64,000 nt of DNA from contig JBCBSZ010000010.1 of assembly GCA_039818945.1 (NCBI GenBank), positions 38,451 through 102,450 of the forward strand, in the 5' to 3' direction. A model generated the notes under the pieces. It made no database searches, was not told the origin of the DNA, and was given only the letters and a program-made list of their open reading frames with translations. Origin of the DNA: JBCBSZ01 sp039818945. Its GTDB lineage: Bacteria > Actinomycetota > Acidimicrobiia > Acidimicrobiales > Poriferisodalaceae. The stretch's first letter is position 1. Every line of letters starts with the position of its first letter. This document shows positions 53,253 through 64,000 of this stretch, one piece after another. The position numbers and the translations under genes were made by a program.

Positions 53253-54527
53253 ATGTCCGGGATGTCCGACGCCCCGGCCCGCGCCGACCACGATCGCGAC
53301 CTCGTGCAGCGCCGGACGGTGCGCGTGCTCATGGTGTCGGTCGTCCCGGCCGGGATGGCGATGGCCGGCGGGTTCGCCGGTGCCGCAGTGCTCGCCGAGG
53401 AGATCACCGGCAGCGACACCCTCGCCGGGCTGGCCGCAGCCACGCACTCGGTCGGCGGGGCGTTGGCGACGGTGCCCCTGGCCCGCCTCGCGGCGCGCCG
53501 CGGTCGCCGGCCGGGTCTGCGCACCGGCTGGGGTCTGGCCGCGGTCGGTGCCTCGCTGGCCTTCGCCGCCGCCGTGGCCGAGCTCTACCCGCTGCTCCTG
53601 CTCGGGGTGCTCGGCGTGGGCGCCGGCAACGCGACCAACCTGGCGGCGCGCTACGCCGCCGCCGACCTCGCCCCCGAGGGTCGCCAGGCCCGGGCGATCG
53701 GCCTGCTGGTCTGGGCGGTCACCGTGGGCTCGGTGCTCGGGCCGACGCTCGCGCTCGGACCGGCCGGCGGCTTCGCCGAGCTGATCGGCCTGCCCGAGTT
53801 GGCCGGGCCCTACCTCCTGTCCGCCCTCGGCTTCGCTGCGGCGGCGAGCGTCGTGGAGCGCTTCCTCCGCCCCGATCCGCTCGAGGTCGCCGGCTCGATC
53901 GACGTCCCCGGCACCCGCCGGCCGCCGGTGCGGGACTCGTTCCGGGCGCTGTGGCGCAGCCCGACCGCTCGCCTCGCCGTGTTCACCATGGGGCTCGGGC
54001 AGGCCGTGATGGTCGGGATCATGACGATGACGCCGCTGCACATGAAGGACGGCAACCACGAGCTGCGGGTGATCGGCTTCGTCATCTCCGTGCACATCCT
54101 CGGGATGTACGCCTGCTCGCCGATCGTCGGGTGGCTCGTCGACCGCCTCGGCCCCCACCCCGTGATCGCGCTGGGCGGCGTGACGCTCTTCATCGGCGCC
54201 GAGTTGGCCAGCCACACCGACCCCGAGGACCGCCTCGGCATCTTCGTCGGGCTGTTCCTCATCGGGCTCGGCTGGTCGTTCGGGCTCATCTCGGCGAGCG
54301 CGCTGCTCGCCGGGGCCGCCGACGTGACCGACCGCGTGGCGGTCCAGGGCGCGGCCGACCTCGTGATGGTCGGGTCGGGAGCGGCCGCCGGCCTGCTCGC
54401 CGGCGCGGTGGTCGAGTGGACGAGCTTCCACTCGCTGTCGCACTGGGCCGGCGTCGCCGCCCTCGCCCTGGTCGCGGTGGCCGGCCGCACCTACTTCACC
54501 CGGAGTCGGGTGCCCACGCCGTCCTAG
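53253..54527 (+). CDS. MFS transporter, 12-TM
   Basis: A 424-residue MFS permease with a 12-helix pattern: VRVLMVSVVPAGMAMAG (helix 1), ARLAARRGRRPGLRTGW (motif A-like loop), LLVWAVTVGSVLGPTL, and a central loop of about 35 residues (to RLAVFTMGL). The second half has YACSPIVGWLVDRLGPHP with a second A-type loop. Substrate unknown. A second ATG at 53262 (MSDAPARADHD) could be the start. It converges with the anchored protein gene (4-bp overlap at 54524). Confidence 0.87.
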   Translation: MSGMSDAPARADHDRDLVQRRTVRVLMVSVVPAGMAMAGGFAGAAVLAEEITGSDTLAGLAAATHSVGGALATVPLARLAARRGRRPGLRTGWGLAAVGASLAFAAAVAELYPLLLLGVLGVGAGNATNLAARYAAADLAPEGRQARAIGLLVWAVTVGSVLGPTLALGPAGGFAELIGLPELAGPYLLSALGFAAAASVVERFLRPDPLEVAGSIDVPGTRRPPVRDSFRALWRSPTARLAVFTMGLGQAVMVGIMTMTPLHMKDGNHELRVIGFVISVHILGMYACSPIVGWLVDRLGPHPVIALGGVTLFIGAELASHTDPEDRLGIFVGLFLIGLGWSFGLISASALLAGAADVTDRVAVQGAADLVMVGSGAAAGLLAGAVVEWTSFHSLSHWAGVAALALVAVAGRTYFTRSRVPTPS

Positions 54528-55261
54528 CGCCGACCCCACCGCTCCCCGACGGCGGCGAGCCAGTCGTCGCGCTCCAGTTCCTGCAGGAGCGCAGCGACCT
54601 CGGCGGCGGCCGCGGGCTCCTCGGAGTGGATCCGCACCGCCCAGCCCGGGGCCGTGTCGACGACGACGTCGTCGGGATCCTGGAGCGTCGCCGAGACCTC
54701 ACCGGCGGTGTCGGTGTAGGACTCCACCACGACCTCGACGCCGTCGCGCTCGTAGGTGAGCACCCACCGCAGCGGATCGAGCGGCGCCGGCGGGTCCGCC
54801 AGGTCGGGCGGGAACGCGACCCCGACGAGATCCCAGCGCCGGTCGTCGACGGCGAGCAGGGGCATGCCCTGCCACACCCGGCTGTCCCACACCACCTCGC
54901 CGCTCACGTCGTCGACGACGAGGCGGCCGGCGACCGGTTCGGTGAGCTCGACCGCCTCGAAGCCCCCACACAGGGCCATCGAGGGCAGGCCCTCCATCCG
55001 GATGCGCAGGGTCTGCGGGCTCGACTCGACGACCTCCCAGCCGAAGCGGTCGATGCCGCAGTACGAGCCCAGCCAGAGCTCGGTGTCGCTGAACAGGACC
55101 GCAGCGGTGATCGGGAGCGGGCCGAACTCGGGCCGGTACTCCTGCGGTTCCGATCCCGACCTCGGAGCATCGTCGGCCGGCCCGCGCAGCTGCAGGAGCG
55201 CTGCGACGCCGACGACGACGGCCACCACCACCAACCACCTCGCCCTCGTGCCCACCTGCAC
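54524..55261 (-). CDS. Membrane-anchored protein of unknown function
   Basis: A 245-residue protein: a short N-terminal TM helix (ARWLVVVAVVVGVAALLQL) then an extracytoplasmic domain of about 220 residues with GSYCGIDRFGWEVVE, SMALCGGFEAVEL (two Cys, possibly disulfide bonded), WDLVGVAFPPDLAD and an alpha-helical C-terminus. I recognise no domain. The start is GTG at 55261; a GTG at 55255 is equally possible. It is transcribed towards the MFS gene, and the tRNA-Thr gene lies upstream on the same strand. Confidence 0.65.
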   Translation of the reverse strand: MQVGTRARWLVVVAVVVGVAALLQLRGPADDAPRSGSEPQEYRPEFGPLPITAAVLFSDTELWLGSYCGIDRFGWEVVESSPQTLRIRMEGLPSMALCGGFEAVELTEPVAGRLVVDDVSGEVVWDSRVWQGMPLLAVDDRRWDLVGVAFPPDLADPPAPLDPLRWVLTYERDGVEVVVESYTDTAGEVSATLQDPDDVVVDTAPGWAVRIHSEEPAAAAEVAALLQELERDDWLAAVGERWGRR

Positions 55262-55316
55262 ACCATCGGCGCCGAGCCGGGGCGGGGCAAGGTCACGAGC
55301 ACGGCGCTCGGTGGTG

Positions 55317-55389
55317 AGCCCGGGACGGGACTCGAACCCGTAACCCCTCGCTTACAAGGCGAGCGCTCTACCAGTTGAGCTACCCGGGC
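55317..55389 (-). tRNA. tRNA-Thr (anticodon UGU)
   Basis: The 73-nt minus-strand sequence folds as a cloverleaf: acceptor GCCCGGG paired with CCCGGGC, D arm TAGCTCAACTGGTAGAGC, anticodon stem CTCGC/GCGAG around loop CTTGTAA (anticodon TGT), and T arm with GGTTCGAGTCC. The anticodon UGU reads ACA, Thr. The discriminator base is T and no CCA is encoded. Confidence 0.95.
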
Positions 55390-55496
55390 CGAGCGGCGGC
55401 GGCCGCCACCGGAGAGTACCCAGCGCCCGGGTACCCTGGGCGATCGGTTCCCGGTCCCCCGCCGGCGACGACCACCCCGTTCGGAAGCAGACGCCC

Positions 55497-57331
<1,835 letters not shown>

Positions 57332-57332
<1 letters not shown>

Positions 57333-60226
57333 TGCGGGTTCGCGGGGCGGCGATCCTGCTGATGGCGGCACTGGTCGCGGTCGGCTGCACCTCGTCCGAC
57401 GACGGCGGGGACGACGCCGGCGACGAGCCGGGCACGACGACCACGACGGCGACGTCCACGGCCGACGGCGAGCTCGACGCCGCCGGACCGCCCACGTTCC
57501 CCGACGACGCCGAACCGCTGCCGGTCGACGACGCCGTCGTGATCGGCGAGCTCGACAACGGGCTGCGCTACTACGTGCGGGCCAACCAGCGACCCGGCTC
57601 GCGGATGAGCGCCCGCCTCGTCGTCGATGCCGGCTCGGCGCTCGAGGCCGACGACCAGCTCGGTGCGGCGCACTACCTCGAGCACATGATGTTCAACGGC
57701 ACCGAGTCGTTCCCCGAGAACGAACTGGTGCGGGTGCTGGAGCGCTTCGGGGCCGAGTTCGGCCCGGACGTCAACGCGTTCACATCGTTCGACGAGACCG
57801 TGTACTCGCTCACGGTCCCGACCGACGACGGCGAGTCGGTGGAGACCGCGCTGGACGTGCTCGTCGAGTGGGCGTCGGCGGCGACGATCGACGGGCGGGA
57901 GGTCGACGCCGAGCGGGGCGTGATCGTCGAGGAGTGGCGCCTGCGCGACCAGGGCTACACGGCTCGCTACTTCGACGGTGTCATCGATCGGCTCCTCGGT
58001 GGCACGCCGTACGCCGACCGCCTCCCGATCGGCACGATCGACTCCATCGAGACCATGACCGGCGACCAGCTCCGCCGGTTCTACGAGGACTGGTATCGGC
58101 CCGACCTGATGGGCGTCGTGGTCGTCGGTGACATCGACCCCGACGAGATCGTCGAGGAGATCGACGAGCGCTTCGGTGCGCTGGAGAACCCCACCGACGC
58201 ACCCGAGCGACCGACGATCGAGGCACCCGGCCCGACGATGCCGACCTTCTTCAGCCTGCCGGACCCGGAGGCGCCGATCACCGTCATCGAGCTCAACTAC
58301 CCGGGCGAGCCGCTGGCCACCGAGACGGTCGGCGACCTGCGCCGGCAGCTGGCCGAGCAGGCCGCGCAGCTCGTGCTCGTCGAGCGGCTGGAGGAACGGG
58401 CCCGGTCGGTCGACGGCGGCTTCTTCGACGCCGGCCCGGCCGCGAACGAGCTCGTGCGGGCGCAGCGGGCACCGGGCGTTGCGGTGCTCGCCGAGGCCGG
58501 CCAACTGGGCACCGCCGCCGAGGCGCTGCTCACCGAGGTCGAGCGGCTCGTCCGGTTCGGTGTGCGCCCCGACGAGCTCGACCGAGCGGTCCTGGAGCTG
58601 CGCGCGGGCGTCGACCAGGACCTCCAGCAGAGCGGCACCCGCCAGGATGATGCGCTGGCCGACCTCTACGTCGCCCACGTCCTCGAGAGCGCGCTGATCG
58701 CCTCGGCCGAGGACGCCCACGCGCTCCGCATCGAGATCCTCGACCAGCTCGACACCGCAACGGTCGACGCGTTCGCTGCGCAGCTCCTCGCCGGATCCGA
58801 GCCGCTCGTCATCGCGTCGGGGCCTCCCGCCGCCGAGGTGCCCGACGAGGCCGAGCTGGCCGCCATCCTCGATCGGGTCAGGACTGCCGACATCGCACCG
58901 CCCGAGCGGGAGGGCTCCACCGCCACCGAGCTCGTCGCCCCACCCGAGCCGGGCGAGATCGTCGACCGCTTCACCGACGATCTCGGCGCCGAGCACGTCC
59001 TGTTCGCCAACGGCCTGGAGCTGATCGTGTCGGCGAACGACATCGTCGACGACACCGCGTTCCTGTCCGCGCTCAGCCCCGGCGGCTTCTCCGTCGTCGA
59101 CGAGGCCGACCACCCCGACCTCCTGCTCTCCGACGACCTGATCGGTCTGAGCGGGCTGGCGGGGCTCGACCGGTCGGCGCTGGACCGCTACCTGTCCGGT
59201 CGCCTCGCGTCGGTGACCCCGTTCATCGCCGAGTTCGACGAGGGGCTCGTCGGCGAGGCCGCGGCATCCGATCTCGACGTGCTCTTCGAGCTGACGCATG
59301 CCCTGCTCGCCGAGCCGCGGGTCGACGCGACGGCCGTGGCGCAACTGCAGGGCCAGCTCGCACCGCTCGCCGCCGAGCGCGCCGCCCTGCCCGATCTGGC
59401 GATCTTCGATGCGCTGGTCGATGCCCGCTACGGCGGCGACCCCGCCTACCTGCAACTGCCGCCGAGCGAGTGGATCGACGGGCTCGACGCCGATCGAGCG
59501 CTCGCGTTGTTCCGGGATCGCTTCGACGACCCGGAGGACTGGGTGGTCGCGCTGGCCGGCGACGTCGACGTCGAGGCCGCCGTCGAGCTCGGCGCCCGAT
59601 GGTTGGGGTCCCTCCCCGCGGGCCAGGGCACCGAGGAGGCCGTCGATCGCCAGCCCGACGCTCCCGACGCTGCCGTCGTCGAGACCGTGCGCTCGGGTGA
59701 GGACCCGCAGGGCTCGCTCCTCGTGCTCTTCGACGAGGCCGCAGCGCAGACCCTGCGGACCGAGCTCGTCGACGACGTGCTCGCACAAGTCGTCCAGCTC
59801 CGCTTGATCGAGGTCCTCCGCGAGGAGCTCGCCGCGACCTACTCGCCGGTGCTCTTCGTCGACACCCGCCAGGACCCGGAGCCGGGGACGGCGGTCGTGT
59901 TGAGCGCCAGCGGCGACCCGGACGGGCTCGACGAGCTCTCGGGCGCGCTGCAGGACGTCCTCGCCGACCTCCGAGAACAGGGGCCGACCGAGGACGAGCT
60001 GGCCGTCGCCGTCGAGCAGGTCCGGCGGGAGCTGGAGGTCACCTCCAACGGAGAGGTCCTCGAGGCCCTGCTGTTCTACGCCCGCTCGGCCGACCGTTCG
60101 TCGAGCGAGCTGGCGACGGCCTTCGACGTGTTGGCCGAGATCGATGGCGATGACGTCCGGGACCGGCTCGTCGTCGTCGTGCCGGCGGACCGCTACGTCG
60201 AGATCCGCCAGCTGCCCGCAGCGTGA
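57332..60226 (+). CDS. M16-family peptidase-like lipoprotein (two-module)
   Basis: A 964-residue lipoprotein: signal and lipobox LLMAALVAVGCTSSD, a Thr/Asp-rich linker, and two M16-type halves. The first half carries the zinc motif HYLEHMMFNG (His114, Glu117, His118) and the distal Glu in RGVIVEEWRL. The second half has no HxxEH and is therefore the structural half, as in insulysin-like two-part M16 proteins. It degrades peptides outside the membrane, attached by a lipid anchor. It starts at the typA stop (TGATG) and ends 4 bp into the next reading frame. Confidence 0.88.
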
Positions 60227-60318
60227 GCACAGCCGGGACGACCGGCTCCGAGGTGCTTGACCCCGTCCCTGGGTCAGTCGACCAGAAGGAGGAGGGCGAC
60301 GACCGAGAGGAGCAGGTG

Positions 60319-61224
60319 ATGTCCATCGATGCGGTGCCGTCGCTGCCGACGGCCGTCCTGGACGCGATCCCCGACGCGGTGCTGGTCAAGGACGCCGAGG
60401 CCCGCTACGTCTGGGTGAACGAGGCCTTCGAGCGGCTCTTCCACCTCACCGGCGACGATGTCATCGGGCGGCGCGACGGCGACGTGTTCCCACACCGCCA
60501 GTCGGTGCGGTGCGATGCGGGCGACCTCCGCGTCCTGGCGACGGGCGAGGTCGACGAGGTCGCCGAGACCGTGCACGACCCGACGTTCGGCGCTCGCGAC
60601 CTGGTCGTCAGGAAGACCCGCCTCACCGTCGACGGGCAGCACTTCCTCGTCGGCATCGTCCACGACGTCACGGACGCGGTCACCGTCCACCGCGAGCTCG
60701 AGCGAGCCGACCGCCAACTGGAGCTCCAGGCCGAGCAGCTCCGCCGGAGCGCGACGGTGGACCCGCTGACCGGCTGCCTCAACCGGCGTGCCCTCTACGA
60801 CCTCGGCGCCGAGCTGCTCGACGAGGACCGCCCGGTCGGCGCCGTGATCATGGACCTCGACCACTTCAAGGCGATCAACGACACGTTCGGCCTCGGCGGG
60901 GGCGACGCCGTCCTCGTGCGCTTCGCCGACCTGTTGCGGGCCTGCGTGCGACCCGATGACCTCGTCGCCCGCCTCGGCGGTGAGGAGTTCCTGGTGCTGC
61001 TGCCGGGCGCCAGCCTCGAGGAGACCGACGCGATCGCCCACCGGATCAGGACGATGCTCGCCGACACGACCGTCGACGTGGACGGCCGCACGATCCACTG
61101 CACCGTCAGCATCGGCGCGGCGCACCGCGCCAGCGACCTCGGGCTCGAGAAGATCATCGACGAGGCCGATCGGCTGCTGTACCGAGCGAAGGACCACGGC
61201 CGCAACCGCGTCGTCGTCGGCTGA
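60319..61224 (+). CDS. PAS-GGDEF diguanylate cyclase
   Basis: A 301-residue protein: a PAS domain (about 10-125; LDAIPDAVLVKDAEARYVWVNEAF) and a GGDEF domain with GGEEF at 220-224, MDLDHFKAINDTFG, and an inhibitory I-site RPDD five residues before GGEEF. It makes cyclic di-GMP. I chose the ATG at 60319, 6 nt after AGGAG; an earlier GTG at 60223 overlaps the M16 gene's stop (GTGA), would add 32 residues of unstructured sequence and is less likely. Output controlled by c-di-GMP is unknown. Confidence 0.9.
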   Translation: MSIDAVPSLPTAVLDAIPDAVLVKDAEARYVWVNEAFERLFHLTGDDVIGRRDGDVFPHRQSVRCDAGDLRVLATGEVDEVAETVHDPTFGARDLVVRKTRLTVDGQHFLVGIVHDVTDAVTVHRELERADRQLELQAEQLRRSATVDPLTGCLNRRALYDLGAELLDEDRPVGAVIMDLDHFKAINDTFGLGGGDAVLVRFADLLRACVRPDDLVARLGGEEFLVLLPGASLEETDAIAHRIRTMLADTTVDVDGRTIHCTVSIGAAHRASDLGLEKIIDEADRLLYRAKDHGRNRVVVG

Positions 61225-61232
61225 GCTTCCGG

Positions 61233-62087
61233 TCAGACGGTGCCGCGGTGGCGGACGACCTCGTAGCAGGCCAGCGCCCCGGCCGCCGCGACGTTGAGCG
61301 ACTCGAGGTTGCCGACGATCGGGATCGAGACGAGCTGATCGCAGCGTTCCCGCACCAGGCGCGAGAGCCCCCGGCCCTCGGCGCCGAGCACGAGGGCGAC
61401 CGGCTCGTCGGCCACCTTCAGATCGAACAACTGGTCGCGCGCCGACCCGTCCAGCCCGATGCGCCAGACCTCGCGCTCGCCGAGGGTCTGGAGGGCGGCG
61501 GGGAGGCCGCCGACCTGGGCGAAGCGGAGGTGCTCGATCGCTCCGGCTGCCGCCTTGGCGACCGTCGGGGTGATGCGGGCGGCCCGATGCCGCGGGAGGA
61601 CGACGCCGCTCACGCCGGCGCCCTCGGCCGTGCGCAACAGGGCGCCGAGGTTGCCGGGATCGGTGATGCCGTCGAGGACGAGGAGGAACGGCACGCCGTC
61701 GCCGTCGATGAGGTCCTCGAGCTCGACCGGCCGCAGCGGTGCGGCGCGGGCGATGACGCCCTGGGGTGCCTCGGAGGTCGCCTCGGCGTCGAGGCGTCGG
61801 CGCGACACCTCGTTGAGCGTGATGCGCCGGGCGCGGGCGAGGTCGACGATCTCCGCCACCACCGGTGAGTCGTCGAGGTCGGTCGCCACCCAGATCTCGT
61901 CGACGTTGCGGCGCCCGGCGTGCAGCAGCTCGAGCACGGCGTTGCGACCCTCGACGTGATCGCCGCCGAGCCCACCGGACGACGAGCGGGTCTTCTGGCG
62001 GGTTTGGCGCTGGTCGCGACCGCCCCGACGCTGGTCGGGGCGGCGCTGCGCGCCCTTGGATCGCCCACGGGGCGGACGGCGGCTCAC
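61233..62087 (-). CDS. rlmB: TrmH-family (RlmB-like) 23S rRNA 2'-O-ribose methyltransferase
   Basis: A 284-residue SPOUT methyltransferase: basic N-terminus (RRPPRGRSKGAQRRPD), a substrate-binding domain starting DHVEGRNAVLELL, then the knot with LLVLDGITDPGNLGALLRTA, VALVLGAEGRGLSRL and VSIPIVGNLESLNVAAA. It 2'-O-methylates a ribose in 23S rRNA, like RlmB, or another TrmH-type target. GTG start at 62087. It converges with the GGDEF gene with 8 bp between stops. Confidence 0.9.
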   Translation of the reverse strand: MSRRPPRGRSKGAQRRPDQRRGGRDQRQTRQKTRSSSGGLGGDHVEGRNAVLELLHAGRRNVDEIWVATDLDDSPVVAEIVDLARARRITLNEVSRRRLDAEATSEAPQGVIARAAPLRPVELEDLIDGDGVPFLLVLDGITDPGNLGALLRTAEGAGVSGVVLPRHRAARITPTVAKAAAGAIEHLRFAQVGGLPAALQTLGEREVWRIGLDGSARDQLFDLKVADEPVALVLGAEGRGLSRLVRERCDQLVSIPIVGNLESLNVAAAGALACYEVVRHRGTV

Positions 62088-62106
62088 GCCGCCATCGTCG
62101 CACCTC

Positions 62107-63222
62107 TCAGCCGTCGCGCACGACCGCGTCCGGGGCCGGGGCGGGTGACGGGGGCTCGTCGAGCAGCGTGGCGAAGTAGAGCCGGCCGACCGAGGTCTGC
62201 ATCGACGTCGAGACCTCGATCTCGACCGATTCGCCGAGGTGGTGCGCTCCGTCGGTCACCACGACCATCGAGCCGTCCTCGAGGAAGCCGACGCCCTGGC
62301 CCTCCTCCTTGCCCTCCCGGACGAGCTGGACGACGTGGGTCGAGCCGTGCTGGACGTCGGGACGCAGGCTGTCGGCCAGGGCCTCCACCTCGACGACCGC
62401 GACCCCGTCGAGACGGGCGAGGGCGGCCAGCGGGCGGTCGAGCGTGAGGAGCGTGATGCGATGGCGCTTGCCGAGGGCGATCAGCTTCGAGTCGACGTGA
62501 TCGACCCCCGGGATGTCGTCGTCGAGGATGTGGAGGCGGATGCGCCGGTCGTCGGCCAGGGCCTCCAGGATCTCCAGCCCTCGCCGCCCGCGACGCCGCC
62601 GGCTGGGGTCCTGCGCATCGGCGAGACCCTGCAACTCGTCGAGGACGAAGCGGGGGACGAGCAGGTCGCCGCGCAGGAACCCGGTCTTCGCGACCCCGAG
62701 CAGGCGGCCGTCGATCAGGGCGCTGGTGTCGAGGAGGAGCGAGTCCTCGGTCGACGGTGCGTCGCCGAAGCGGTTGGTGCCGCCCACCGGCCGCGGCGCG
62801 AGCCCGGCGAGACCCAGCAGCTCACGGGATCGGCGGGAGGCGACCCGGAAGCCGGCGTACGCCCCGATCCAGTTCGTCAGCCCGAAGACCGGCCAGCCCC
62901 ACGCGGGTGGGAGCAGGATCAGCGGGGCGAGCCCGACCAGCGCTCCGAAGCCGCCGAGCAGCGCCGCACCGAGCGCGCCGACGAGCAGCTCGCCGGCGCT
63001 GTGTCGGGTGGTCGTTCGCTCCAGGTAGCCGAGCAGCCGGGCCAGGCCGCGCCCGAGGAGACCGCCGGCGACGTAGCCGAGCGCGGCGCCGAGGCTCGCG
63101 CCGGCGAGTGGTTCAGCGCCCGCGAGGGCGTGGCCCGTGGCGGTCGCCATGACGACGACGAACAGGCGCACGATCTCGACGAACACTCCACCTCCCGGGG
63201 CTCCGGTCTCCATCGGCACCAC
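62107..63222 (-). CDS. PIN/TRAM-domain membrane protein
   Basis: A 371-residue protein: N-terminal membrane segment with three to four helices (about 15-130; GALGAALLGGFGALVGLAPL), a PIN nuclease domain (SLLLDTSALIDGRLLG; acidic residues at the start, VLDELQGLAD and the later SKLIALGK and LDRPLAA segment) and a TRAM RNA-binding domain near 290-355 (GSTHVVQLVREGKEEG). This is the YacL-type architecture of gram-positive bacteria and resembles a membrane-bound nuclease. The start is GTG at 63222. RlmB follows 19 bp downstream. Confidence 0.88.
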   Translation of the reverse strand: MVPMETGAPGGGVFVEIVRLFVVVMATATGHALAGAEPLAGASLGAALGYVAGGLLGRGLARLLGYLERTTTRHSAGELLVGALGAALLGGFGALVGLAPLILLPPAWGWPVFGLTNWIGAYAGFRVASRRSRELLGLAGLAPRPVGGTNRFGDAPSTEDSLLLDTSALIDGRLLGVAKTGFLRGDLLVPRFVLDELQGLADAQDPSRRRRGRRGLEILEALADDRRIRLHILDDDIPGVDHVDSKLIALGKRHRITLLTLDRPLAALARLDGVAVVEVEALADSLRPDVQHGSTHVVQLVREGKEEGQGVGFLEDGSMVVVTDGAHHLGESVEIEVSTSMQTSVGRLYFATLLDEPPSPAPAPDAVVRDG

Positions 63223-63296
63223 GACGGACCGCGTTGAGGACGGGTTCGCGAGCGGATCGACGACTTCCGAGATCCGCCGCTACAGTCGGCGAGGTC

Positions 63297-63959
63297 ATGA
63301 CCGAAGTCACATCGTTCGCCCAGATCCCGCTGCTCGAGGGTCTCGCTCCCGACGAGCTCGACACCGTGGTCGGGGCGGCCCGGTCGCGGGTGCTCGAACG
63401 GGGCGAGACGCTCTTCCAGCAGGACGACAGCTCCGACGAGCTGTTCGTGGTCATCAGCGGGCGCATCGCCATCACCCGTGGCTTCGTCGACGGACGCGAG
63501 TCGGTGCTCGCGCTCATGGAGGCCGGCGACCTGTTCGGCGAGATGGGCATGTTCGGTGTCGACGAGGGTCGTTCCGCCGACGCACGCGCCTTGGAGCGCT
63601 CCGAGATCTCCGCCATCCCCTACGAGGTCCTCCGCCAGGTCTGGGACGACCGACCGGAGCTGCTCTGGACGGTGGTGACACTGCTCGCCGCCCGCCTCCG
63701 CACCACCGACGAGGCGCTCGCCGACTCGATGTTCCTCGACGTCGCCGGCCGGACCGCGAAGCGGCTGCTGGAGCTGTCGGGTGGCCAGGAGACCTTCACC
63801 CTGCCCGTGACCCAGGAGGAGCTGGCCGGCATGGTCGGCGCCTCGCGCGAGCGAGTGAACAAGGCTCTCGCCAGCTTCGGCCGCCTCGGCTGGGTCGAAC
63901 AGGCCGACCGCCGCTACCGCATCCTCGACCGAGAAGCGTTGGAACGCCGAGCCGGATAG
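63297..63959 (+). CDS. Crp/Fnr family transcriptional regulator
   Basis: A 220-residue regulator: an N-terminal cyclic nucleotide-binding domain (residues about 8-125; GETLFQQDDSSDELFVVISG, AGDLFGEMGMFG), a dimerisation helix (LWTVVTLLAARLRTTDEALAD) and a C-terminal helix-turn-helix with QEELAGMVGASRERVNKAL. It lacks the N-terminal Cys cluster of Fnr, and the cyclic-nucleotide pocket has GEMGMFG with SADARA, so cAMP binding is possible but not certain. Divergent from the PIN-TRAM gene. Targets unknown. Confidence 0.92.
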   Translation: MTEVTSFAQIPLLEGLAPDELDTVVGAARSRVLERGETLFQQDDSSDELFVVISGRIAITRGFVDGRESVLALMEAGDLFGEMGMFGVDEGRSADARALERSEISAIPYEVLRQVWDDRPELLWTVVTLLAARLRTTDEALADSMFLDVAGRTAKRLLELSGGQETFTLPVTQEELAGMVGASRERVNKALASFGRLGWVEQADRRYRILDREALERRAG

Positions 63960-64000
63960 CTGGCCCCGGCGGGGGGTGCGGGGGGCAGAGGCTCCGCCGG

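Noticed and set aside
51699..54539. 946-residue minus-strand frame opposite the PKD and MFS genes
   Set aside because: Both opposite genes have clear domain signatures; this frame has none.

Overview
The window is very GC-rich, densely packed chromosomal DNA from an actinobacterium. Many starts are GTG or TTG and many neighbouring genes overlap by 4 bp (ATGA or GTGA). HemQ-type heme synthesis, a group II truncated globin, a wax ester synthase/DGAT, a CIRCE-controlled groEL and a secreted protein with GYW-type repeats point to Actinomycetota, most likely class Acidimicrobiia. That placement is inference from gene content; no rRNA or phylogenetic marker was analysed. The region looks like ordinary core and lineage-specific chromosome. 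I see no prophage, insertion sequence, CRISPR array or replication origin, and no stretch over 300 bp lacks a gene. The largest gaps are the repeat-bearing flanks of groEL (47270-47561 and 49188-49434).

Layout. 1-8.9 kb: a 5'-truncated ProA-like dehydrogenase, a VOC protein, a divergent membrane protein/MocR regulator pair with operator-like repeats, a lipoprotein, and a minus-strand run of thioesterase II, a large GT-B-like protein and a GH42 beta-galactosidase. 8.9-12.4 kb: WYL regulator, epimerase, VOC protein, GDSL-like protein and an EEP-family phosphatase/nuclease. 12.4-19.8 kb: an alpha/beta hydrolase fold protein translationally coupled to a PEP-utilising phosphotransferase, a WS/DGAT, then two more alpha/beta hydrolase proteins coupled to a histidine phosphatase. 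19.8-27.1 kb: globin, GNAT, a CBS/citrate-synthase-like fusion, PAC2 protein, CBS-less IMPDH/GMP reductase family protein, Nudix and GlnD. 27.1-34.6 kb: an acyl-CoA dehydrogenase operon with two small unknown proteins, a substrate-binding lipoprotein, an MFS exporter, and a methyltransferase coupled to an SDR.

34.6-41.8 kb: a secreted FG-GAP/GYW-repeat protein, an orphan shortened MazF-like protein, a HAD phosphatase, an AlaX editing protein with a 47-bp tandem repeat at its 3' end, hemQ carrying an apparent +1 frameshift, an anchored protein, and an fdhD/nitrobindin-like pair. 41.8-51.8 kb: a serine hydrolase, SRPBCC-like protein and methyltransferase, an EEP protein with glpD, groEL bracketed by inverted ~83-bp repeat elements and preceded by a perfect CIRCE, then a LytR_C protein-otsB-glycerate kinase operon. 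51.8-64 kb: a PKD protein, MFS transporter, anchored protein, tRNA-Thr(UGU), typA coupled to a two-module M16 peptidase-like lipoprotein, a PAS-GGDEF cyclase, rlmB-like methyltransferase, PIN-TRAM membrane protein and a Crp/Fnr regulator.

The observations I would check first are: the hemQ frameshift in a C4 run; two nearby alpha/beta hydrolases with Gly at the Ser nucleophile position; the CBS/degenerate citrate synthase fusion; the GT-B-like/GH42 pair; and the repeats around groEL, including a 22-bp duplication that copies half of CIRCE.
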